Of a DNA stretch of 64,000 nucleotides, positions 29,205-38,100 are shown in pieces. Numbering within the stretch: position 1 is the stretch's first letter; every line of letters starts with the position of its first letter. Source of the DNA: Aureococcus anophagefferens (lineage: Eukaryota > Sar > Pelagophyceae > Pelagomonadales > Pelagomonadaceae); NCBI RefSeq assembly GCF_000186865.1, contig NW_008705573.1, positions 920,983 through 984,982 on the forward strand, read 5' to 3'. Both the position numbers and the translations under genes were made by a program. Under the pieces are notes generated by a model, which had not been told where the DNA came from, did no database searches, and saw nothing but the letters and a program-made list of their open reading frames with translations.

Positions 29205-30160
29205 TCAGCCCGCGTGCGCGAGCCGGTCGAGGCCGTCCTCGGGCAGGCGGTACCACGGCTGCTTGTGGAGGCAGCAGATGTGGATCGAGCGTCCGAGCGC
29301 GGCGCCGAGGTCCGCGGGCAGCGAGCCGTCGTCGAGGACGCCGGCCGCGGGCCAGAGGCAGTCGGGCTGCGCGTCGTAGACGATCGTGAGCACGGTCCCG
29401 CACGCGCGGCACGCGTGGCGCCTCCCGTGGCGCGTCGTCCGGACGAGCTCCAGCGCGCCCCGGGCCGTCCAGGTCCACCCCCGCGGCTTCACCGGGATCC
29501 ACGTCTGCGCGACGGAGCCGGAGAGCCGCCGGCACAGGTTGCAGTAGCAGTGCTGCGTCTGGAATTCGGCCCCGGACTCGGCGGCGAACGCGCAGCGGCC
29601 TACGACGCGTCATCCGGTCGAAACATCTCTCGAACGTCGCCGTAGGACGCCGGCGGCGGCCGCAGGCGCAGCGGCCGCTCAGGACTCGCGGCGGCGCCGT
29701 CCGATCGTCCGACGGCCGCGCGGTCCACCACGCCGGCGCCCGCTCCGCCGCGAGGACCCGCTCGGGCGTCCGCCAGGCGGCGGCGACGGCCTCGGGCAGC
29801 GACGCGTCGACGACGCAGCCCGCGGCCGCGTAGGCCGGGACCGAGCCGTCGAGCGGCAACGCTCCGACGTGGGCCCGGCAGTCGCCGCAAGAGGCGCCGC
29901 AGCCGCCCGAGGCCGCCGCCGCAGTCCGAGTCGTAGCTTCGCGCCGCGGCGAAGGCATCGGGGAGGAAGTCGAGCGGCAGCAGGCAGCCGTAGGCGGAAG
30001 CGCTCCACGTCCTGCAGGCTCGGCAGTAGCAATCGATCAATGCCGGCTCCGCGGGAAGCATGCCCAGCTCGCACGAAATTTTTCCGCACTGACATCGCAG
30101 CAGCACGGTCGTCGGTGGTGCTGGCGGCGGCGGAGGAGCTGCCATGGCGCTTCCCATCAT
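29205..30160 (-). CDS. Double GFA (CENP-V/formaldehyde-activating-like) domain protein
   Basis: Two zinc-binding GFA-type domains in tandem. The first has LLRCQCGKISCEL, DCYCRACRTW and GGCGASCGDCRAHVG. The second has SGRCACGRCAFAAES, HCYCNLCRRLSGSV and HACRACGTVL. The second is completed by removing a 61-nt GC-AG intron (29660-29600). Within the first domain the frame changes once near 29905-29935, probably a one-base error. GFA-fold proteins bind zinc through these Cys pairs and some act on S-conjugates, but most, including algal multidomain members, have no known substrate. The start is ambiguous because ATGATG occurs in each copy of a 44-bp tandem repeat; I chose the one in frame with the first domain. 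Confidence 0.68.
29600..29660 (-). other. Short GC-AG intron (61 nt)
   Basis: In the minus sense it begins GCCGCCGCC after TGCGCCTGCG and ends GCGTCGTAG. Removal gives the zinc-domain start SGRCACGRCAFAAES and moves the reading into the frame used by the second GFA domain. Confidence 0.75.
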
Positions 30161-30252
30161 GGTGCTGCCGGCGGCGGAGGAGCTGCCATGGCGCTTCCCA
30201 TCATGGTGCTGCCGGCGGCGGAGGAGCTGCCATGGCGCTTCCCATCATGGGC
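30122..30252. repeat. 44-bp tandem repeat, about three copies
   Basis: The segment beginning GCTGCCATGGCGCTTCCC recurs at 30138, 30182 and 30226, a period of 44 bp. The period is not a multiple of three, so on the minus strand each unit places ATGATG in a different frame at the start of the GFA gene. Confidence 0.9.
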
Positions 30253-30311
30253 AGCCGTCGGTCCGGAAGCTACCGAGTTGTTGACCTCACCTTCAGGGAA
30301 ACTTTGACAAA

Positions 30312-30393
30312 ACTGAGCGCTCGTGCAGTGCGAGCTCTCAAACTGCGTGCCCAAAACTGAGCGCTCGTGCAGGATGCGAGCTCTCAAACTGCG
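30312..30393. repeat. About 40-bp tandem duplication over a start codon
   Basis: Two adjacent copies contain CTGAGCGCTCGTGCAG and GCGAGCTCTCAAACTGCGTG. The second copy has two extra bases that create the ATG at 30374; the first lacks it. Confidence 0.8.
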
Positions 30394-30958
30394 TGCCCCC
30401 AGTGTATATATCGCGCTGCTCTCCGCCGTCGCCGTCGGCGCATTCCGCGCGCCGCTGCGGAGCCGAAGAAGCAGCAGCGCGCGCTTCGCCGGCGAGGACA
30501 AGCGGCGGCAGCGCTTGGACCCGCGGTTCGGCTTCTTTGGCCTCGAGCTTGCTTGGGTTTTAGCCGACGCCGCGAGGCAGGTCGCGCGCGGGTCGACGCG
30601 CATAGGCGACCTCGTCATCGCGGGCGCCGATACCGCCGACCTCGTGCAATATCAGAGCTACGTGCTCGAGCGCGTCTACTGGCAGGGCGACGACGACGGC
30701 GCCGTGAGAAGAGTCGACGTCGACGACCTCGACGCGGATCGGCCGCCGGGCTGCGAGCGCTACGAGAAGTACCTGGCGCTCTACTCGCCGCGCTATCACG
30801 CGAAGACGGGCGCCGCCGTCGTGAGACCCGACGAGGCCCAGCTCATCCCCCTGCGGCGCGAGGTCGCGGACGCGTCCGTCCTCGCGATCCCGGGCTTCTT
30901 CTGGGTCGCCGTCTGCTACAACTTCATCGAGTACGGCAAGGCGACGGGGCGGATGTAA
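30374..30958 (+). CDS. Putative plastid-targeted protein of unknown function
   Basis: A 194-residue protein. The N-terminus (MRALKLRAPSVYIALLSAVAVGAFRAPLRSRRSSSARFAG) looks like a bipartite heterokont plastid presequence: a signal peptide ending in an A-F junction with FRAP, then an Arg/Ser-rich transit part. The mature part includes RFGFFGLELAWVLADAARQ and an acidic middle, and near the C-terminus VLAIPGFFWVAVCYNFIEYG, which may be membrane-associated. No family was recognised. The ATG was chosen because it begins the signal peptide; the duplicated upstream copy lacks it. Confidence 0.65.
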   Translation: MRALKLRAPSVYIALLSAVAVGAFRAPLRSRRSSSARFAGEDKRRQRLDPRFGFFGLELAWVLADAARQVARGSTRIGDLVIAGADTADLVQYQSYVLERVYWQGDDDGAVRRVDVDDLDADRPPGCERYEKYLALYSPRYHAKTGAAVVRPDEAQLIPLRREVADASVLAIPGFFWVAVCYNFIEYGKATGRM

Positions 30959-31092
30959 CTTGCTTCGCGGCGCGGGGGCGACTTGAGGCGGGGGCGAAGC
31001 AGGGGGGCGCCGCAGCGGGCGGCGCGCGGGAGATGGACAGGCAGGAGCGCTCGGGGGAAGTTGCTCAGGAGCGCGCGGGGCACATAGAGCTC

Positions 31093-32560
31093 TCAAGCGA
31101 AGGACGCGGCGCTCGCCGCGATCGTGGCGACGCCGCAGACGGCGCAGTCCGGGGCCCCGCCGGCGGCCTCGCAAAACGGGCACTCGCGCACGGCCGGCAG
31201 GTCCGCGCGCTTCCGCTTCCGGGGCGCGACGGTCTCGCCGAGGCGGTCGAGGAGCTCGAGGGCGCGCTCGGCGTGGCGCGCGACCTCGCGCGCGACGTCG
31301 GCCGCGGCGTAGGTCTTGACGACGCGCTGGCCGCGGCCGCGCGGCTTCGTCGCGAATTTGAAGTCGAGCTCTTTGAAGAGGGCCTCCCGCTGGGGGCGGC
31401 CGAGCGCGGGGTAGCGCTCCCGGACCGCGGCCTGCGTGAGGCGCGCGCCCGCCTCGACCTCGACCCAGACGGGGTCCTCGGGCTCCTCGGCGGGCGCCGC
31501 CGCCGTGCGAGGCCGAGCCTCGCGGCGAGCGCGTCGACGTCCTCGCCCATGTAGACGCGGTCGAACGCGGCGCTCCGGGCGGGTTCGCCGTCGCGCGGCG
31601 CGCGAGCTCGTGGCGGAGGCCGTCGAGCGCGCGCGCGTCGAGGCCCGGGTATTTCGCGACGGCGGTCGCCGCCGTGTGCCGCGTGCCCTCCGAGAGGTCG
31701 CAGTCGAGGACGCTGCGCGTCTCGACGGCGAGGCCCCTGGCGCGCCAGGCCTCGCGCGCCGCGAGCTGCGCGACGTCTTGCGCCAGAAAGGTCTTGACCT
31801 TGACCCAGCCGCCGCGGACGGGCCGGAGCACGCGCGTGAACGGCAGGTCCCGCAGGAGCTCGGGACCGAGCCGCGGGTGCCGCTTGCGGGCCGCCGCCTC
31901 CGTGCAGCGCGTGCGCAGGAACGCGTGCCGGGCCGCGAAGTCGGCGAGCGCGCGCGCCACTTCCGGCTCGACGGCGCGCGCGTCGGCGCCGAGCTGCGCC
32001 GCGACGGCCGACGCGAGCACGCCGACCTCGAGGAACGCGCTGTCGCAGCCGGCCATGACCTCGGCGTGGCCCTCGAGCACCGCGCGCGCCGTCGTCGCGA
32101 CGACGGCCGCGGGCGGCGCGCGCGCGCGCGCGGGCAGCGCGACGCCCGCGCCCGTCAGCGCGGCCAGCGGCATCGCGCGCGCCGCGCCGTCGGTCTTGTC
32201 CGCGCCGACGTCGGCGTCGCGCATCGGCAGCGCGACGCCCGCGCCCGTCAGCGCGGCCAGCGGTATCCCGGTCGGCGCGGGCGCGGGCGGCGCCGGCGCC
32301 GCCGGACATTTTCTCGCGACCGGCGGCGCGGGCGGCGCGGGCGCCTCCGGCAGCGCGCGCGTGGGCATCGGCGGCGTCACCACCGCCGCGGCCGGCGCCG
32401 CGCCGACCGGCGCGAAGGGGCTGCCCGTGCACATGTCGGCGGCGGCGGCGGGCGACAGGTACACGGCCTTGGACGGGCAGCCCTCCAGCGGCAGGTCGAC
32501 GCCCGCGAGCACCGACAGCGGCGTCATGCCCGTCTCCCCGCACAAGTACGGCTCAGACAT
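31093..32560 (-). CDS. Protein with C-terminal CxxC pairs, two frame breaks
   Basis: Starts MSEPYLCGETGMTPLSVLAG. The first ~170 residues are Pro/Ala-rich with an internal duplication (PLAALTGAGVALP occurs twice). A conserved-looking middle follows (GPELLRDLPFTRVLRPVRGGW, VETRSVLDCDLSEGTRHTAA). The frame changes by one near 31575 (before FDRVYMGEDVDALAARLGL) and again near 31500 (before EEPEDPVWVEVEAG). The last part has YPALGRPQREALFKELDFKF and ends with Cys pairs ECPFC and CAVC, a probable zinc ribbon. Two independent one-base errors are the simplest explanation; a decayed gene is the alternative. Function unknown. Confidence 0.55.
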
Positions 32561-33367
32561 CTCGGGGGCCTTGGCACCTCCTCGATTACTTTAGTTTAGA
32601 GAACACACTACTAGCCGCACCCCAAAGACGCTTCTTTGGGCGGCCGCTGATTTCTCTCTCTCTCGCGCGCGTGGGCTGGCGCCGCCGGCACCGGCGAGGT
32701 CGAGCTGGAGCTCGACATCGGGCATCTTGTGGTCGGGTTCGGTCGCCGACGCGAGGACGAAGGGGCCGTCGTCGAACGGGGCTGCCCCATCGCTTCGGCG
32801 CCTCGGGCGGAACTCGGAAGCGCCGCCGGAGCGGCGGCATCGTGTGCGCCAGCGAGGGCTGCCTCACGACGACGCCGAGGCCCGGGGGCGCCGCCGGTCA
32901 CGACGTGAGCTCGGAGTGCTGCGTCTCGCAGTCGAGATTGCGCGCGCGCGAGTTGGTGACGGCCGCGGCGCGCGGCGCGCACCGCGCACCAAACGATCAT
33001 CGACGCTGCGATGGAACCGATATAGTGCAGCGGGAACAGGCGTTGGAGAGCATGTTCGCGCCTCGGTCATCCCAAACCCCCACGCGCGTAGCGAGAAAGG
33101 GGACAGCTCCATAAGCTAGCGGAACCAAATACATACAGCGAGCCATTAACAACACGTAAAAGCAGGAGCTCAGCCCTGCAGCTAAGGATCCACTAACTAG
33201 AAGTTTAAGCAAAGACGCGTCTTTGCTTTAGCAAGCAAACAACTATCTCATTAAATGTCGAGCTGCCGAGAGCTTGAGTTTGATGGCTTCCTGGATTACG
33301 AAGAGATCTTGAGAGAGTTGCATGCAATGTGCAGTGCACGATCCCCTCGCCAACTACGCGCACTGCG
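32561..33367. other. Long intergenic region (807 bp) with palindromes
   Basis: This is the divergent region between the Cys-pair protein and GPI. No gene is supported; the open frames here are GC-driven. The stretch at about 33100-33300 is unusually AT-rich for the window. It holds a hairpin CCCAAAGACGCTTCTTTGGG near 32621 and a perfect 22-bp palindrome at 33207-33228, whose centres share AAAGACGC. A CT repeat (TCTCTCTCTC) lies near 32656. Confidence 0.5.
33207..33228. repeat. Perfect 22-bp palindrome
   Basis: The sequence runs AAGCAAAGACG then CGTCTTTGCTT and equals its own reverse complement. It lies about 140 bp upstream of the GPI start in AT-rich DNA. It could be a dimeric factor site or a small hairpin. 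Confidence 0.8.
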
Positions 33368-35098
33368 ATGTCTCTCCGACTCTTGCTCGTCGCAGTCGCG
33401 CACGCGCGCCTCGCGCCAATTCGGCAACGCGCCGCATCGCTGCGCGGCGGCGCCGACGCGGCCTGGGACGCCTTGCGCGCGCACGTCGCCGCGGACATCG
33501 AGAGCACCCACCTGCGCGACCTCCTGCGAGACGACGCGCGCAACGCGGCGCTCACCTTCGCCTGCGGCGACATCACCCTCGACTGCTCGCGCCAGCGCGC
33601 GACGGTCGAGACCCTGCGGCTGCTCGCCGCGCTCGGCGAGGCGCGCGGCGTCGCGGCGAAGCGCGACGCGATGCTCCGCGGCGATTTGGTCAACGAGAGC
33701 GAGGGCCGCGCGGCGCTGCACACGGCGCTGCGCGCGCCCCGGGGCGCGGCGCCCGTCCTGGTCGACGGCGCCGACGTCCACGCCGCCATCCACGACACGC
33801 TGGACCGCGCCTACGCCTTCGCGGGCAAGGTCCGCGCGGGCGGCGTCGGTAGCACCGGCAAAATGCTCACGAACGTAGTGGCAATTGGAATAGGCGGCTC
33901 CTGCCTCGGGCCCGAGTGCGTCTACGAAGCCTTACGCTCGGAGCCGGCGGCGCAGGCCGCCGCCGCGGGCCGGTCGCTCCGGTTCATCAGCAACGTCGAC
34001 CCGGTGGACGCCGCGCGGGCGTTGGAGGCGTCGGACCCGGAGACGACGCTCTTCGTCGTCGTGTCCAAGTCCTTCACGACGGCAGAAACGCTCCTCAACG
34101 CGCAGGTCTGCCGCGACTGGCTCGTCGCCCGCCTGCCCGGCGTCAACCCGGCCATGGCCGTCGCGGGCCACTTTTGCGCCGTGTCTTCGGACGTCGAAAA
34201 AGCCGCGAACTTCGGCGTCGAGCCCGACAACGTCTTCGGCTTCGGCGACTACGTCGGCGGCCGCTTCAGCGTGCACTCGCCCGTCGGCGCGCTGCCCCTG
34301 GCCCTCCACTTCGGGCCGTCCATCTTCCGCAAGTTTTTGGAGGGCGCGCGCGCGTGCGACGACCACTTCGCGTCCGCGCCCCTCGAGGAGAACCTGCCCG
34401 TGCTCCTGGGCCTCTTCGGCGCCTACAACTCGGCCGTGCTCGGCTTCCCCTGCCGGGCCGTGCTGCCCTACGCCCAGGCGCTGTCGCGCTTCCCCGCGCA
34501 CGTCCAGCAGCTCGACATGGAGTCGAACGGCAAGTCCGTCGCGTCGGACGGGTCCGCACTCGCCGGCGACGCGGGCGAGATAATCTTCGGCGAGCCGGGC
34601 ACGAACGGCCAGCACAGCTTCTACCAGCTCATGCACCAGGGCCGCGCGGTGCCCGCGGAGTTTATCGGGTTCTGCGAGTCGCAGCGGCCCGCGCACGCCA
34701 AGGGCCGCCCGTTGAGCTGCCACGACGAGCTCATGGCCAACTTCTTCGCCCAGCCCGACGCCCTCGCGATGGGCGACGTCGACGAGGCCCACCCCGAGCG
34801 CGCCTGCCCGGGCAACCGGCCGTCGCTGTCGCTGCTCCTGCCGCGGCTCGACGCGTACCACGTCGGTTTCCTGGTCGCGCTCTACGAGCACCGCGTCGCC
34901 GTCCAGAGCTTCCTCTTCGGCAACAACGCCTTCGACCAGTGGGGCGTCCAGCTCGGCAAGGTCCTCGCGGGCCGCGTCGCCGACGCCCTCGGCGACGCCG
35001 CGGAGGCCGCGGCGCTCAACTCGTCGACGCGCGGCCTCGTCGCGGCGTACCGGCGCCACGCGCGGGCGTCGATCGAGGCCGTCGCGAGCGGGTCCTAG
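33368..35098 (+). CDS. GPI: Glucose-6-phosphate isomerase
   Basis: A 576-residue enzyme interconverting glucose-6-phosphate and fructose-6-phosphate. It has the phosphate-binding region (VVAIGIGGSCLGPECVYEAL), VVVSKSFTTAETL, the first family signature region (GRFSVHSPVGALPLALHFG, about residue 298), ESNGKSV, GEPGTNGQHSFYQL, and the second signature FDQWGVQLGKVLA (about residue 522). All are collinear and complete. The N-terminus MSLRLLLVAVAHARLAP is hydrophobic then basic and could be a targeting presequence, so a plastid form is possible. The ATG is the first consistent with this presequence; an in-frame ATG lies 13 codons upstream. The stop is 7 bp from that of the giant convergent gene. 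Confidence 0.93.
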   Translation: MSLRLLLVAVAHARLAPIRQRAASLRGGADAAWDALRAHVAADIESTHLRDLLRDDARNAALTFACGDITLDCSRQRATVETLRLLAALGEARGVAAKRDAMLRGDLVNESEGRAALHTALRAPRGAAPVLVDGADVHAAIHDTLDRAYAFAGKVRAGGVGSTGKMLTNVVAIGIGGSCLGPECVYEALRSEPAAQAAAAGRSLRFISNVDPVDAARALEASDPETTLFVVVSKSFTTAETLLNAQVCRDWLVARLPGVNPAMAVAGHFCAVSSDVEKAANFGVEPDNVFGFGDYVGGRFSVHSPVGALPLALHFGPSIFRKFLEGARACDDHFASAPLEENLPVLLGLFGAYNSAVLGFPCRAVLPYAQALSRFPAHVQQLDMESNGKSVASDGSALAGDAGEIIFGEPGTNGQHSFYQLMHQGRAVPAEFIGFCESQRPAHAKGRPLSCHDELMANFFAQPDALAMGDVDEAHPERACPGNRPSLSLLLPRLDAYHVGFLVALYEHRVAVQSFLFGNNAFDQWGVQLGKVLAGRVADALGDAAEAAALNSSTRGLVAAYRRHARASIEAVASGS

Positions 35099-35105
35099 AA
35101 ACACA

Positions 35106-38100
35106 TTACCCAGTCCTGCTCTGGAACCGCTTGATGGACGTCGACGGCAGGTTCCGGAGCGGGCGGAGCTTGTGGCGGTCCTCGAGGCCCGCCATGACGT
35201 TGTACTTGAGCTTCAGCGTCGCCTCGTTGAGGACCTGGGCCGCGTCCTCCTCCGGGTCGCGCCGGGGCTTCGTCGTCACCTTGGCGGCGAGGTTCGCGAG
35301 GCTCCGGTAGGACTCGACGCGGCCCGGCTGCGTCTTCTGGGTCGGCGGCGCGTCGCGCGGCCGCGCGACGCCCGGCGGCGGCGGCAGCAGGCCCGCGCCG
35401 CGGCCGAAGGCCGACTCGAGGGGGTCGCTGACGGACTTGGGCACGATGGGCAGCGGGTCGAGCAGCGACCGCACGGGCGCGGCCGCGGCGCGCGCCGCGG
35501 CCGCGAGCCGCGGCGACGGCGCCCGATTCAACCGCCGCTCCTCCTTGTCGCTGGCCCAGACGAGCATGCCCCGGTAGCTCGACCCGGAGAAGACGAACTG
35601 CGTCGCCGCCTCGACCTTCTCGTAGAGGCGCACCATGAGCTTCTCGACCTCCTGGACCTCCCGGAAGATGACCAAAAGCCGGTGCTCGAGTTCGTCCTTG
35701 CGGTCCTGGAGCTGGCCCGCCTTGGCCTCCAACGGGTCGCGCTCGCCGGCCTTGAACTTGCGCAGGCGCGACATGGTGCGCACGGCCTCGAGCTCCTCGT
35801 CGACGGCCGCGTACTGGGGCAGTAAAGCGCCGTGGATCTCCGCGACGTCGCGATATTTCGCCATCATGTACTCGAGGCGCTCGAGCTGGCCGTCGTCGGC
35901 GTTCGTCTCCGCGAGCGTCTCCTGGAGCGACGCGATGGTCGCCTCGGACCGCTCCGCGTCCTCGTGGCAGGACCGGATCTCGGCCCGCAAATTCGCGACG
36001 ACGTCGGACGCCGACTCGGATTCGTACGCGGCCTCCAAAGCGTCGACGCGGCGCTGGTTCTCGACCTGGGACCGCACGATGACGCGGACCTCCCGCTCGA
36101 GCAGATCGATCTGGGACCGCTGCTCCTTCTCCCGCCGGACGACGCGGTCCAGGATCTCCCGGAGCGTCGTCACGTCGCCTTTGTCCTTGTTTAAAGCCCC
36201 GACGACGGTGCGGTGCACGCGCTCGTTGTCCTTCTCGGAGCCGTCGTAGCCCTTCATGCCCCGCATGCCGCGGCGCACGGTCTCCAGCAGGGACTGGGCC
36301 TTCTCCATGTTCCTGGGGCCGTAGTGCACCGCGATCTCGTCCGCGTAAGTATTCGCCGGCGGCGCCTCGCCGGGCTTGGGGTCCGGCGGCGGCTCCACGG
36401 GCCCGGGCCCGACGTCGAGGGGGTCCTCGAGCAGCACGGGCGCCTTCGCGGGCGCGTTGCGCAGCCGCAGCGACGTCTCCGCTTTTTTTTCTTTTCGCGC
36501 GGCGTGGATGCCCAGCGTGTACTGGGAAGAGTCGACACTCTTCTCGGCGATGGCGTCCGCGTCGAAGAGGGACGCCTTGTTTCCGAGCTGCTTCTTGCCA
36601 AAGGCCGTGCGCTTCATGTCGTCCTTGAATTTGTTGATGGGGTCCAGGTCCACGTCCGGCATGGGCCGCTGGACCAAAAGCGCCATGGGAGACCCCAGCA
36701 CCAGACTCAGCACCTTGGCGACCTCGACGCGCAGCGACGCCGCGGCGACGCGCTCGTCCTGCCACTTGTTGAGGTGGTCCAGCGTCATGCGCCCGTCGGC
36801 CATGCCCTCCGGCCGCTTCAAAAACGCGTCGACGTCGAAGTCGTCCGCGCCGACCTGGTCCGCGTCGATCATCTTGCCCTCGTGCATGACGGCGTTGCTC
36901 GACGCCGCGGCCTCGAACATGGACTTGCGCGGCTTGCCGCCCTTGGCCAACTGCTTCATGGACGCCTGGGCCTTCGTGAGCTTCGCGCCCTTATCTTCGA
37001 GTTCCTGCGTTTGCTCTTTGACCTTCTTTCGGAGTTCCAGTAATTCGTCCTCCGCGTCGAATTTCGCGTTGGCCTGGGCGTTGACCTCCTCCTTGTAGTA
37101 GAGCATGAGCTGCTCCATGATCTTGAAGGCGTCGGCCGGCGGCCACACCGTCGGGTCGATGTCCTCGTTGAGCGACCCGTCGCTCAGCGTCAGCGCCGCG
37201 CGCCAGCCGCCGCGCGCGTCGATCTCGCGCGCCATGGCCCGCGACGTGCCCTCGTAGGTCTTGTAGGCGTCGTTGCCGCCGTCGTTGCCCACGGCCGCGA
37301 GCCAGCCCGCCATGGCTTTCGCCTTGCGCGCGAGCTTGTCGTTCTCGTGGCGCGCGACGACCAAAGCGTCGATGCCCCAGCCCTTGATGGACCCCGTGAT
37401 CTCGTCGCGGACCTCCTCGACGGTCGCGAGGCGCTCGTTGACGACCTCGAGCTTGACGAGCACCTCCTCGCGCACGTCGTCGTCGACGGCCGCGTCGGGC
37501 GTCTGCGCTTGTGCCCGCTCGTGCGCGCGCTGCAGGGTCAGCAGCTCCTCCTTGAGGGACACGAGCGACTCGTGCTCGACCTCGAGGCCGCCGAGGGCCT
37601 TGGACGACACCGCGAGCGTCGGCTCCTCCTCGTCGCCGACGGCCGCGAGCACCGCCGTCAGCGTCTCCTCGAACTCCTCGTCCTCCTGGACGGCCGGCGG
37701 CGCGGCCTCGTCGTCGCTGTCGGACGACGCCGCCGCCTCGTCGTCGTCGGCGGCGTCGGGCGCCGCGGGATCCTCGGGCTTCTTCGAGTGGTGGTGCTTC
37801 TTCGGGGACTTGGGCTTCTTCGCGTGCTTCCCGGGCGACGCGGCGGCGCCGTCGTCGTCCCTGATGGGCGCGAACTCGTGGGGCGCGGGCTCGCGCGGCG
37901 GCTCCGGCGACGCCGTCGGCGACCGGCCCGCGACGAGCACGCGCTCCTGGGGCCGCTGCTGGAGCATGAGCTCCGTGGCCCGGCGCTGCGTGTCGATGAT
38001 CGTGCGCAGCTGGTCGACGATGACGACGCCGACGCCGCCCTTGCCCTTGCGGCCGTTGTCCTTGACGTGCGACGAGATGATCTTGCCGACGTTCGCCGTC

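Noticed and set aside
32671..33119. + strand ORFs in the GPI upstream region
   Set aside because: No domain, Arg-rich and mutually overlapping; better explained as high-GC non-coding DNA.
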